From Eutypa lata (taxonomy: Eukaryota > Ascomycota > Sordariomycetes > Xylariales > Diatrypaceae): DNA of 64,000 nucleotides. The stretch lies in NCBI GenBank assembly GCA_022661535.1, contig JAKULF010000005.1:4278001-4342000 (forward strand), in the 5' to 3' direction. This document shows positions 11,012-21,969 of this stretch, one piece after another. The notes under the pieces are model-generated. The model worked only from the letters and a program-made list of their open reading frames with translations. It did not search any database and was not told the origin of the DNA. The position numbers and the translations under genes are program-made. Within the stretch, counting starts at the first letter, position 1; each line of letters starts with the position of its first letter.

Positions 11012-12089
11012 AGCTAGCTAGCTAAATTGTAACCTCGCCGCCTGGAGATAAATGCCTCTAGAGTAGGGACCCCGAATTATGGTGTCCTATTGTTCGCGGT
11101 ATCCTTATAATTTTTGGTAATTTCCGCATCAGATATATATATATGCATATAATCCTGCAGGTGGACGATCGCCCTCCTTGTACAATACCTACTATATCCA
11201 CACTATGTAGGCTTGCGATAGGCTAAAACCATGCATTCCTACAGGGAAGCTAGGCAATTTGAAGCAGCCCGCAGGCATCCCGCAAGCATCCCGCAATTTT
11301 TGTTGAACGCCTTCCTGCAGCTAATAGATAGATACCGTCGGGAGACTGCATTAGTATCAGATAGGCAGGCACAGATATGTATGTATGTAGTCCCGCCAAG
11401 ACCCGCAGATAGGGGTGGCTGGTCACCTGTAAACCCGGTTCTTCGTATGTATAACTATTAGTTTATTATAGGTAGATAGATAACTTCATATCTCGAAGAC
11501 AAGGAGATAACAGATGAACGGCTAGTGGGTAATTGGAAGGCCCCGAACTACATATTTTACCTGCGACCCGGCGGAGCTCCGACGCTGACATGCGGGGAAG
11601 CAAGCTTATGGACGGAGCCGCAGCAACGATGAGGGAACTAACGTTAGGTGGGATGGATCTCCTCGATGCCGAACATCACGAAAGGTGGAGAGACAGCTCT
11701 TAATTATCTTTATGTAAAGTATAGAGTTCTAATAGATAACTGTCTGCGCATTGCACGATCTCAGATAAACCTAGTTTGGATTGCAACGCCTCCCTCTATT
11801 ATGTAGGTATTTGTAGGGTCTCCGAATTGTACGGCGAACCTCGTGTAAGGGAGGCCGGTTATAAGGCGGTTTTAGGCAATAACTCCACTCTTTTATTGCT
11901 CTTTCGACCAACAGACCAACAACTAACCAACCAACAGTCATCTATTTAGAAACTACCATCCTCTGTTAGACTTAACTAGAATCCTCCTTTGCCTACTCTT
12001 AACTTAATGTAATGCTCTGCTCTGCCCTGCTCTGCCCTGCTCTGCCCTGCCATGGACATCGAGTTATCCTCATAGCACCGTGATGTGAT
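11012..12089. promoter_or_regulatory. divergent intergenic region between amine oxidase and 2EXR genes
   Basis: The 1.08-kb spacer lies between two divergently transcribed genes and presumably contains both promoters. It is AT-leaning with a TATATATATATGCATATA stretch near 11133-11150 and an ACCAACAGACCAACAACTAACC pyrimidine/adenine tract near 11908-11936 ahead of the plus-strand gene. No coding region is seen. Confidence 0.4.
12014..12050. repeat. decamer tandem repeat in the 2EXR gene leader
   Basis: Three and a half copies of a ten-base unit (TCTGCCCTGC, the first copy shortened) stand end to end, about 40 bp before the ATG of the downstream gene. They would fall within its 5' untranslated leader. 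Confidence 0.9.
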
Positions 12090-13141
12090 GTGATGGAGGA
12101 GAGCTCCAGCGATATGTTGTTTCCTCAGTTCAGAGAGCTCCCACCAGAGCTCAGAATCCAAGTATGGCGCGACGCGATAAGCAACGCGGCGCCGGTCGGC
12201 CGCACGATCCGCGTGGACATCCACCCCCAGCTCGAAATGACCACGCACTCCTGCGTGGCCGCCAACACGCGCTTCTGCGGCCGGCACGGGTCCTGCGCCA
12301 GATACAGGCCGGGGGCCACCACCAACGGGTGGAACTTCCCCGTGTACTCCATGGTGGACGGGTACTATCTCGTGGTCGGGGCCCTCCGCCGACGCCGAGT
12401 ACGCCCCCCTGGAGAATCTCGGCCTCGCCTGCCGCGAGTCCCGCGAGCGAGTCCTCTCGCAGTACACCACGGCCCTCCCTGCGCATCCACCTGGGCGTGT
12501 GGCAGCGGCAGCGGCAGCATCCCGGCGGCGGCACCATGAGTCGCGTGGTGCACTGCGATCCGACGACGGACGTCCTCGTGATAATGGGCCTGCCGAACTA
12601 CAGCCGTCTGTACGGGTTTCCAGAAGACGAGAACGCCCCTCTAGATGAGAACGAGGTTGACTGGCGGTCAAGCCGGTTCCCGCGGAACGCCGGCCTCTTT
12701 TCCCGCTTCCGCGAGGTGCTGTCGTCTTTCCGGCGCGTGGCGTTCCTCTACAACGTGCGCGAGGTTGTCCAGATATACGACCTGGAAGAGCTCGTGAACA
12801 GCACGGATTTCCAGTCCCTGCTGTTCTTCCTCGAGTCTCTTGAACACCTCTACGTGTGGCCGGGCCTGTATTGGCCCGAGGCCCACGACAAGAACAGAGT
12901 GATACTGGAGGATGCGCGGTGCGTAAGGGTTAGTGCTAGGCACGGCCTTACTGCACTACCGCGTATTGTGGAGGAGACGAATCGCCTGCTAGAAGATTAC
13001 CATAAGCATTTCGAGATCCAGGGTGATCACTTCGTCGATAGCGATACCCATTGGGTGCCGCGGCCGCCACACATCGAGTCCGTTGGATGTTATGCTGCGA
13101 AGTCTTGGCTGCCAATAAAGAGTGATCATCAAAAAGGATAA
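12090..13141 (+). pseudogene. 2EXR-domain protein gene with two apparent frameshifts
   Basis: The N-terminus (FPQFRELPPELRIQVWRDAI) is the hallmark of the fungal 2EXR family, whose molecular role is unknown. The homology signal passes through three frames. From the ATG at 12090 it runs to VDGYYLVVG near 12378. It then moves to a second frame carrying LENLGLACRESRERVLSQYTTALP (12388 to about 12475); the CRESR motif is typical of 2EXR proteins. It finally moves to a third frame from LRIHLGVW to the stop at 13139-13141, containing RVVHCDPTTDVLVI. Each switch equals one extra base in a GC-rich run. A 58-nt GT-AG intron (12342-12399) could formally explain the first switch, but no intron fits the second. 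The gene is therefore either a young pseudogene or intact with two base-call errors. The remaining 330 or so codons show no other lesion, which favours a recent event or sequencing error. Confidence 0.6.
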
Positions 13142-13849
13142 TAATCAATTGCCTTTTAGGAAGGTACAAAACCATTCCTTCATATTATATATAATCACCA
13201 CTATATCTTATTCAAACAGCCCATAGTGTGCATCTTGAGGAATGGATAATGGAAACCTTTGGAACAAATGGGAAACCCCTAACAAAGGGAAAATAACCTT
13301 CGAAACCAATTCGTGTACTGGCTGTTTATGCAGCCGTCAGATAGATTCATTCCCTTGCTTTTAATCAATAGGTTAGAGTCCTACATCCTTATGAATACGA
13401 CTATGTAAGCACCAGGTTTATAAGCACCAGGACTGATAGTTACCCCCTCCCTCCTTCTTAGGTTGACGTAGTTGTCTTGCAAGATTACCTTGACCGCCCG
13501 AGCAATGTCGTTGCCGTGGATCGAGGTAAAGGAAATAAAAAAGATTGTAGTGTACATGGCTTCATCGGTTAGGGCAAACAAGTCCAGAGAGACGCCAAAG
13601 TTGATTTGACATTGGCACGCAACACAAACACGCTATGATTTCTATCGATGCCAGCAGTAAACCTATCAAATATACACAAGGGCTTGGTTCAAATTCAATA
13701 CACCCACCTGTCTATAGATAATAAAATGAGACCATAACTTATACGGGTATCATGGGGCGTCGTAATCTCATTACCTAATGCGCTTCACTTCTTGAGGGGG
13801 GAACATCACGTCTTGGAAACCGCGCAGGGTGATACTTCGAAGTAGCCCC
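13142..13849. other. convergent intergenic region
   Basis: This 708-bp spacer separates the 3' ends of the 2EXR gene and the CorA-like gene. Only a 66-codon frame of no recognisable family occurs, and it is not counted as a gene. Confidence 0.5.
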
Positions 13850-15833
13850 CTAGAACGTCTTCGAAGAAGTCAACCCCTGATCCCTCTTCGCCTGTGACAA
13901 CTTTTGCTTCCGCTTCTTTCTCAGACCGAGAGTATGCCGTCGCTGGAAAGACCTCTTCACCCAGTCGATGATGGACTCGCGCAACATGATAAGGCATGTG
14001 CCGACGCAGACAGGAATTGCTATTTTCCAGCTGATGGGGGGTATTAGCACATCGAAGTTTATGACCTAAACGAGCGAGCTTAACTTACAAGTACAACACG
14101 CTTCCAAACGTCGAGGGGAAATCAACAAAGTTTTGGCCAAAGTAACCGGTGATGAAGGTCAACGGTAAGAAGATGATGGTCGCTGTCGTCAATTGCTTCA
14201 TACTCTCATTCTGGTATGTCGCAATCGTGTTGAAGATGAGATCAATCATATGGTTGGCCGATTCCTTAATTTGTGTCAAATTTTCGGTGATGAGAATGCA
14301 ATGGTCGTATACGTCGCCAAGGTAGGTGTAGGTCATAGGTGTTATAATCACACCTCCCAGGGGATTGAGTAGCTCCCTGTTTACCTGATCTCCAGTTAAT
14401 TTTGTTTTGTGGTCGCGAAGGGCATTGATCAGCGTCTGGATCGGATTGACGAAGCTATATATCTTGTTAATCTCAGATATGATAATGTATAGACTCTTTG
14501 TATGCTTGATGTTGGGATGTGTGAGGACATCAACCTCCAAATCCCCCACCACATCGGAATAGCAGGCAGTCACGGGAATAGCCATATCAATAATTGCGTC
14601 GATGATGGCTTGCGCAACCATTGAAGCGTCGCATGATTGTCGAAGGATCGTCGTAGGACTCCTCAACCGTTCAAGAATCGGTTCTTCCACATCGTCGGCT
14701 GACTGCTCAAAAAATGCAATAACAGTATTGTCGGATGTTATGAACATAGCGACCTGTTCGGCCATGACAGCAACCTTCCTCTCAGCTAGGGCCGAATGCT
14801 GCTCCATGAAATCTGTACGGGCGTCATTTGACGCGGCGTGAAACCTCTGCAACGTACAGAGGTTGTCTTGATCGAAGACATGCGAAAGGTTGCTAGGTTT
14901 ATGGGTAAAGCTATGGCCGGCAGCAAGCGTTGGTGGCCTAGATCCCTTTTCGAGAACACTTGCGGTGGTTGGGTGACTGGCCTTTTTACCCCGAATCCAT
15001 CCTTTGACCTTCCTAGTAGCACCTTTCACAGGACCCTCGCCCTTGACGGTACGATTATCGTCGTCGTCGTCGCTGCTCTCGCTGTCGCTACTATCATCTT
15101 CGACCATCCGCACGAGTTTCAAGCAGGTCAGAATCATGAAGGCGTGATTCGAGTACCAATCGACCTTAGTACGATTTCTAGTATTCATTATATCCTCGAT
15201 TGCGAGACGATGCAGGTCCTTTGCACTTCCTAGTGCTTGTATGACATCCCACGATAGGCCATTAACATTGATCCACCGGCACTTGACCCAGCTCGGCTGT
15301 GGCTTCTTTATGAACTCGATCAGCTGTTCGTTATTGAACTCATGTACCTCCAAATCACTATGTGAGAAGTCGACTACTGTGATCTGGCAGTTGGTGTGGA
15401 GGTGCGGTAGTGAACCTGGCTGTCCGCCATCGGGTTTCGATGGGTCCATGCCCGGCTCTGCACCTGGTTTCCATCCTGGATGACCTGACTCGAATTCTTC
15501 GAATTCTTCTATAGTTCGGAAGGTATTGGATCGAGTAAGGCGTCGTCGGAACTGGCCAGTAGGTGATAGGGGCGAGATACGAGCGCCAATAGAGGACTGG
15601 GACGGCCGGCGAGCCCTGGCCGTGTCGAGACCGAGGGTGTATTGTATATGCGACCTACTACTACGACGGCGGCTATTAGATGCAGGAATATTCGAGGGCG
15701 CGCTCACTGATGTCGCAACCTCTGGAGATGGTGGAGATGGCGAGGCAATACTAAGGTCTGGCACCTCGGGAAACTTCTCGGTACCCGTGCTATCAGAAGA
15801 CGAAGAGGAGGCATGGGAGTTTGGTTGCGACAT
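13850..15833 (-). CDS. CorA-like Mg2+ transporter, two exons
   Basis: The protein is a CorA superfamily divalent-cation channel of 641 aa, expected as a homopentamer at the plasma or another membrane. Exons are 14089-15833 and 13850-14030, with a 58-nt intron inside the pore region (donor GTAAGT at 14088). The first 140 or so residues are Ser/Pro/Arg-rich and probably disordered. A long cytosolic domain follows with conserved [17 protein letters not shown] and LAIEDI segments, an acidic Ser/Asp insertion ([13 protein letters not shown]), then the long helix and TM1 ([21 protein letters not shown]). The signature loop reads G-Q-N (residues 566-568) rather than the classical G-M-N. Removing the intron joins [20 protein letters not shown], which is TM2. 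The C-terminus is basic. The start is the ATG at 15833, because the frame upstream begins only at a TTG. It is divergent from the gene at 16664. Confidence 0.94.
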
Positions 15834-16663
15834 GGTAGTCAATGTCTATTACACGAGGCGGTTGATCTCGTTCTTTTTGCTTGTGAACTTCGGCATCGAG
15901 TCGCGATGCTAACTTGATCAAAAACACGGACAATATTTAGCGATATGTACTTGATAGAAATACGCGACGTAGACTTTCATCTTCACCAGAAAGCAAAGAA
16001 TCAATTTAAAATATATAACATGAATATAGGAGTGCAGCAGCCACAACGCAAGTTTTACGAAAAGAAATCGGAAGGCGTTTTGACTGGATCTCACTTGAGC
16101 TGAAATTTACAAATGGTTGGAGTTTCAGAGCAGCCAGAGAACTATTAATAATAAAACTCAAGTTGCAGATGCCACTAACTAGGTACGTACTTCGTATATA
16201 TGCAGCTACCCGACCTTGTATAATCGCGCCATTCCTAATTGGTTAATTAACTGTATGTATCTACCAAGACAAGTGACAACATAAAAGTCATTGCGAAAGT
16301 AATTAAAAAGTCGACTTGAATAACATGTGTTTATATGGTAATAATCAGCGATTATTCCGTGTTCAACATGATAATAATGAAATTATTCGAATTTTATAAC
16401 ATCCTAAGAAGTTGTAAGTGTACAATGCAAAAGTATGTATAAATAGCAAGAATGTCTTAAATTCGTTGCCAATCAGTGTCAGTTCCTTTGTCTCGGTATA
16501 AGGGCTAAGGGGTAACTAACTCCTAAGCCATATAGACTTATAATGGATGACGTAGGTAGTCGAAACTAACAACGCCCCTTTCTTTCACTAAGAAGGCTTA
16601 TATCATTCTTATTCAGTCTTGGACCTGATCTGACGTTTAAAATGAATTCTCATCGTCACCAAT
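15834..16663. promoter_or_regulatory. bidirectional promoter region (CorA-like gene / 16664 gene)
   Basis: This 830-bp AT-rich spacer lies between two divergent starts and must contain both promoters. No coding potential or clear binding-site array is visible. Confidence 0.45.
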
Positions 16664-17668
16664 ATGACATATGAAGCCCGTCGGCTAGAAAATATTCAGC
16701 GTAATCAAGCGCTTGTCAAAGACCTGGGACTTGAGAACGACCACATAGTCCAACATGATTTGACGGCAAGAGCTACTACAAGTCGTGTTGCTAAGCGGCG
16801 CAAGGCCCAGACAACCCAGCCGACTAGAACCTCAGCACGCATTGCAAATGCACCTAAGCGGCCCCTCTACAACGAAGATGCCACTCAAGGCGCAGCAGCA
16901 GGAGGGAGCAGTAAACGCCAGAAGAAACGACTACCAAAGAAGCTTGATGAGCTTACTAAGCGTACATCTCCTACTCCCCAGTCAACCGCGCCACCAACCC
17001 ATCCAGATCTAGAATCTCTGATGGCAGGCTGGTCTTCCTGGGAAGCAACGGAGCCGCCGCCAACGCGTGATGACGAGGGGACGTATCACTTCGCGTCGCA
17101 CCCGGGCTTCACGCCCAACAAGTCCCCCGAGGCCATCATCCGCGAGGGCTCGTTCGGCGGCTCGTACTGGCGGGCGCTGCACTCCAAGAAGCTACGCGCG
17201 ACCATCCCGGCCGACGACTGGCGCGAGCTCCCGGCGTCCTGGACCTCGGGGCTCTCCGTCGCGCGCTACCTCACCTCGGCCGCGTACCGGCCGGAGGTCA
17301 ACAAGTACGGCGTCGCTTGCGGGCAGAGCATCGAGGAGTGGGAGGCTGCCGGCTGGATCGCCCACGAGCACGACGTCCGCGGCTGGTTCCAGTGGTACTG
17401 CCGTTTCTGGATGGGCCGCCGGTGCGCGGACGACGAGCGCCAGGTCGGCCGCTGGCGGAAGTGCGTCGGTGAGACGGGGAGGTGGCGCAGGATCTTGCTC
17501 AAGAAATACGTCCAGAACGGCATCAGGAGCGTGGCTGACGAGGGTGTTGATGACGATGGTGTAGAGGGGAGAGCCGATGTCAGCCCCGTGGTTCATCAGA
17601 CCTGTCATCACTGGGCATGGGAGGTGAGACAAGAAACATTGGACCGATTCTGGCGAGATGGGAGGTGA
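16664..17668 (+). CDS. conserved fungal protein of unknown function, 334 aa
   Basis: This is an intronless frame from ATG 16664 to TGA 17666. The first 25 residues (YEARRLENIQRNQALVKDLG) form a charged amphipathic helix of a kind often found at the start of fungal chromatin-associated proteins. A basic, Arg/Lys-rich, probably disordered segment with nuclear-localisation-like clusters (KRQKKRLPKK) follows. From about residue 140 a compact, aromatic-rich domain begins with HPGFTPNKSPEAIIREGSFGG, then WRELPASW, YGVACGQSIEEWEAAGWI and GWFQWYCRFWMGRRCADDERQ, ending SPVVHQTCHHWAWEV. I recognise this domain as conserved in fungi and some other eukaryotes but know no function for it. Its codons are GC-rich, unlike the AT-rich N-terminal third. 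Nuclear location is inference. Confidence 0.75.
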   Translation: MTYEARRLENIQRNQALVKDLGLENDHIVQHDLTARATTSRVAKRRKAQTTQPTRTSARIANAPKRPLYNEDATQGAAAGGSSKRQKKRLPKKLDELTKRTSPTPQSTAPPTHPDLESLMAGWSSWEATEPPPTRDDEGTYHFASHPGFTPNKSPEAIIREGSFGGSYWRALHSKKLRATIPADDWRELPASWTSGLSVARYLTSAAYRPEVNKYGVACGQSIEEWEAAGWIAHEHDVRGWFQWYCRFWMGRRCADDERQVGRWRKCVGETGRWRRILLKKYVQNGIRSVADEGVDDDGVEGRADVSPVVHQTCHHWAWEVRQETLDRFWRDGR

Positions 17669-18180
17669 TGTCCATGCTTTTTGTTTTTGTCTTGCCCCTG
17701 CTGCAACGATACTCACATGCTCTAGTGACTTGTCGTACTTCATAGTGCCTTCCATGAGGGATGGAGGTAATGAAACTTGTTTTACTCTAATGACAAAGAG
17801 GTTTTATATACATATTTACCGTGAACTTGATGCTTAGATTTCACGAAATGCATCATTTCGTGCGTATATAAGATCGATGATGGGTCATTCTGGACGACCT
17901 CAATAAAAGGGGGTGAGACGATGTTACCAAAAACCATGTAATGTAGATATCATTCTCTATTAAGGCTAGGATCGAGAGCGATGGTGTTTTAGGTGGGACA
18001 AGCTATCTAATAATTCATACTTGATCAATCTTCATTTTTATTAGCAAGTGCCAACACAATGTGAACACCGAGTTCCAGTCATAAGTCAAATTATTACACA
18101 CATCACTACCATAGGCTAGACTTGTCTAAAGGTATGAATTAATTCATCGTTTCCTTGGGAAGAAATATAAGCCGTTAGAA
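17669..18180. other. convergent intergenic region, no gene
   Basis: The 512-bp spacer lies between two convergent genes. It is AT-rich and holds no supported feature; it includes a short imperfect inverted segment around 17846-17862 (CGAAATG CATCATTTCG) that could act in 3'-end formation, which is speculative. Confidence 0.4.
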
Positions 18181-20483
18181 TTACGACACTACCTTCTGTC
18201 TCTCTTCTGAGGTCTCTTTAATCGCAAGTCCACCAGGAAATGGCCTCTCCGACATGATATCGGCGACGAGCTGCGCTAACATGACATCCGTCCCTGTAGC
18301 ACTGATTATACTGATTCCCGCCGGTAACTGTTCTTCGACATGTGTCCGGGACGATAAGTATGTTGTTGTGCCGGCTGTTCAATATTAGTTTGTCATTGTG
18401 TGCCAATTACTTGCAAGGTGGGCTTACCTGGGACTAGTATCTCAGGGGCATTAGCATACGGACCCACATTGTAGAAGAAGAACCCAACGCCAGTGAACCT
18501 TTGAGGACCATCGCGGTACTTGTCGCGGTAGTCCGGCTCTCCGTTGGTCCAAGGCAGAACTAGGAGGCTCTCTGGACATCTGTCCTCAGAGAGCGGTATG
18601 ATATGCTGGTAAAACCACGTTTGGTATATGCCGAGCCTTCTAAGCCCCTCTTCCTGCTGTGCCCTACTAATGGAGGGTAGAAAATCGCTGGAACGGTCAG
18701 TTAGGCAACCAAGAAGGGAAAAAAAAGGCTGTAGGGACTTACCTCTTAAAACGAAGTTGCGGATGCAGGACAGCCTCTCTCCCAAATTTCTCGCGGTATT
18801 CTTGAAGAAATCCTTTCAGGAACCCTCCCCATTGATCTGGGTTTGCTGACCACTCGAACACATGCTTGAAATACTCGTCTAAAGGCTCATCCGACCCCTC
18901 TGGATTCGACTTTTTCCAGGTATCGGCGAGGTTAATCTCTGTCTTGCTCACGTTGAGATAAGTCTCCACCTTGGATATAAAGGCGTCGAAGACTTTCTGG
19001 CTCTCTGCGTGAGGTACTGGCCAGTAATCACTTGGGACCAATAGTTTGGTGGGTTTCTTTGGTATTGTTAGCTACTCCTAGGTACTACCGGTTTAGGTTT
19101 GTACTTACTTTCAAACATCCCAAATGCTCTTCTTGGCTATACATTGCCGATGAAAGGCTTGCGAATGAGCGGGCATCTCTAGAAAACCCAGCTGTGGTAT
19201 CCCAGTGGCTTTACCTAAAGTGTTAAACTCGGCAGGGGAAGAAATAGGGGGGAGGTACGGGGGAGAGGAGATGGATAAACTCAAATCATCATGGATCGAC
19301 TTACGGGCTATAAGGGATAATGCCCTCAAAACTTGCACTCCCAACAGTAGGCCTCATAGAATAGAGGCCTTGAGCGGCAGCTGGAGACCGAATGCTCCCA
19401 AGGGCTTGCAAAACCATTAGCAAGGAAGTCAAGGTGAAGTTGCTACACGCTTACTATCTGTTCCCAAGGCAAAATCCAGCCATTCATAAGCTGCAACAGC
19501 GGTGGCGCTACCGGAGCTGCTTCCACTAGGGGTTAGGTATCCATCACCTCTGGGGTTGAAAGGCCCGTGGAAATCTATATAGTCGCAAGTGGGCCACTCA
19601 GAGTCGGCAAATTGGGTGGTCTTCGTTTTCCCTACAATCACAAAGCCCAGACCCAGTAGCCTGTCGATTATATCAGCGCTCTCCTCACGTACGCCGTACA
19701 GCTCGGTATAAGCTCTAGAACCCCCTGTTGTTTTCAGGCCTTTCAGATGCATGATATCTTTGACTGCCAAGCGGACACCTGCGTAAGGTTTCTCTGGGGA
19801 TTTCGTATATCGGAGACGCGACGGAACAGCAATTGTTAATGATGACGGGTGGATTTCGCCGTACGCAGCAGCATCTAAGGCTTTATAGCTATAAACGGTT
19901 AGTTTATCACCTGCACGATAACTAGGTGAGGTATTACATACCTAAGAGGGTGGTCGGATTCCACTGTAGCCACCACAAACGCAGCGTGAGTATCAGGGTA
20001 TAATCGATATGCATAGCGAATCTGGCCATTGCTTAAGAAGTATGGCCCTTCCGGGATGACCTGGCTCTCCTCATTGGATATATAGTGAATCTGCGGAGAC
20101 CCTAGTCTTTCAAGAAGTTCTGCGGCCCCCTTTTCAATCGTAATGGTGTTTTCAGACTGAAAAATGACATGGGTCAAATATTCCTTGGACCAGACGTCAT
20201 CCACAGAACCGAACCGTCCTACAACAGCTTCGAGAAACTCAAGGGTGACCACTGGATTTGTTGTTTGAAAGACTGTGCAGGGTTCAAATTGAAAGTTGTC
20301 CGCGATGGTGCTAGACTAAAGACAATCAGCATACTGGGAACTGGTGCGGACAAGTGGGCTAACCTTTGCAATAGGACCAACATAGTAGGCAATCTCTCCT
20401 AGACGTACGACGGTAGATACGGAGTGGTTGGCGGCTATACTCAGATACCAGAAAGAAGCGAAGGGTAAGAGCTTCTTCCACAT
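18181..20483 (-). CDS. secreted amidase (amidase-signature family), eight exons
   Basis: It hydrolyses amide bonds using the Ser-cisSer-Lys triad of the amidase-signature family. Inferred exons are 20364-20483, 19942-20315, 19455-19888, 19305-19404, 19109-19208, 18743-19056, 18428-18687 and 18181-18374; together 1,896 nt, 631 aa, all phases closing. The N-terminus ([21 protein letters not shown]) is a signal peptide. Catalytic Lys208 lies in [12 protein letters not shown]. The Ser loop is [10 protein letters not shown] (about 285-293). The nucleophile is Ser313 in [11 protein letters not shown], which is assembled only by removing the intron 19405-19454. Further joins give [19 protein letters not shown] and [18 protein letters not shown], both in family register. 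A 200-residue N-terminal extension precedes the core. The C-terminus carries [20 protein letters not shown]. The substrate is unknown; secretion suggests extracellular amides or peptide derivatives. Reading any single frame makes the gene look broken, but the spliced model is intact. Confidence 0.92.
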
Positions 20484-21051
20484 GATCAAGGTGGCACAGC
20501 GACATATGAGTAGAATCGCGTCAAATTAAACGACGTTCTAGAACTCATCAAACCCTTTATGCTTAAATGGTTGAGAGTTCACCTTACGAGCAGGGAAGCT
20601 ATTCGACTTATTAATAGATCAAAGGTAGAGTAGATAGAAAATCATGCTAGCAAAAGGCATCCTAACTACTGACGCTGGTAGAATAACGGGTAAGCTACCC
20701 GTCAACATGTTATGGTATGTACTCGTGCGGCGAACCAACATTGCATTCCGGCACTTTCAAAATTGACATGGGTACGACGTGGCTTTGTTTTACTATTTAA
20801 TTGATTATTCTAACGTGGGTAGATGGAGGCCAGTTATTAGATAGCTGTGGGTGTTGTATAGTTCAAGGCAATCTGGATTCATTCCAGTCTAGGACTACGG
20901 AGAGCATGTAGTCGAAATTAGAAAATTGACGTTAGACTAAGGAAATCTTTAGCGAGTGAGTACAATCGCTGTCATTATAGCTACCTATGTTCAAGAATTC
21001 CTAGGCCCTATTCCTCCTTCCACCTATCCCACCATTGAAATCCATCAATAT
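20484..21051. other. upstream region of the amidase gene
   Basis: The 568-bp spacer lies between the amidase start and the 3' end of the BTB gene, both on the minus strand. It is the presumed amidase promoter. No gene is seen. Confidence 0.5.
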
Positions 21052-21969
21052 CTAACTCCGCTCGTGAAAATGATGCCTAGGATAGGTCCAATCGAGCCTA
21101 TGCCGATGTATAACACTCTTCATATAACTACCACTTCTAGCCGACTCTTCAACCCCTTCACGTACCCGTGAGCAGGTTTCCGCGAGATATTCCGCAATGT
21201 CAGCTTTGGTGCCGGGATCAAGAGCTGCAAAATATGACCGTCTCTGCTTTTCTTCGACTGTGTGGTGTGAAATATTCTTCGCAAATTGGTAAATAACGAA
21301 GCGGTACATACCACTACCTGCCCTAATATTGCCCTGTTTTAAGGCATTAAAATAGAAGTCTCGAAGCGCTTCATTTGTTCCATTGCGACGGTATGGCTTG
21401 CGGTCGGCCTTGGGCTTCTCCTTGTCAAAGTCCACGTCAAGGGCCTCGTCAGAGTCCACGTCAGAGTCCTTGATGTATAGGTTGTCGTCAATTCCTGGTA
21501 GTTTACCCACTAGGAAGTTCTGAAACTCCCTTGCTTGCAAGTAGTCTGCGAGTAGCCAGGTATGAAGGACACGATGTAGGCGCTTCACTTCGTATGCATA
21601 GCGCCGTTGCGTAGCTTCTGGGTGATGGGTAGTGTAGATCCAGTCCACAAACGAGGACATAGAATCGTTCGTTGCGTGCTCTACGAGGTGGAAATGAAGT
21701 GAGGATGCTTCTTTCATTCCACTGTTGAGGGCGTGTTGGAAATAGCGAGAGTAGTGTGCGAGGAGATGTGCATGCGCAGAGAATTTCTTTCCATCTGGGA
21801 TCTCAATGGTGACTATATCACTGCAGTCGCTATGCAAGTTGTCAGTAGACTACCGGTGAGAGTTGGCAATGCAGTCAGGAAGGCAAACAGGACAGTGATA
21901 ACCCGTGATCTATAGTGATACTTACGTGATCTTAGGACGACACTCCTGCGTCTGGTACGGTGGTGGCAT
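21052..21969 (-). CDS. BTB/POZ domain protein, two exons
   Basis: Exons 21926-21969 and 21052-21829 encode 273 aa. The first exon gives MPPPYQTQECRPKIT and joins in phase to DCSDIVTIEI, the start of a BTB/POZ fold. Family features follow: VTIEIPDGKKFSAHAHLLAHYSRYF, then ALNSGMKEA and FVDWIYTT. BTB domains dimerise and many act as adaptors for cullin-3 ubiquitin ligases; whether this one does is unknown. The C-terminal half has an acidic stretch (SDVDSDEALDVDFDKEKPKADRKP, shown here in part) and no second known domain such as Kelch, MATH or zinc finger. The second exon alone would begin at a TTG, so the upstream exon with the strong GTAAGT donor at 21925 is preferred. Such short BTB proteins are abundant in filamentous ascomycetes. 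Confidence 0.85.

Noticed and set aside
11976..12671. 231-codon minus-strand frame opposite the 2EXR gene
   Set aside because: The 2EXR motif and CRESR motif are on the plus strand; the antisense frame begins at a non-ATG codon and has low-complexity composition.
17192..17755. 187-codon minus-strand frame opposite the 16664 gene
   Set aside because: The conserved aromatic domain is on the plus strand; the antisense frame is a GC-rich shadow.
19111..19344. Amidase frame reading through to SIWDV and a stop, suggesting a pseudogene
   Set aside because: Using the AAAG acceptor ending at 19209 shifts to the frame with [14 protein letters not shown], which is the true family sequence and has no stop.
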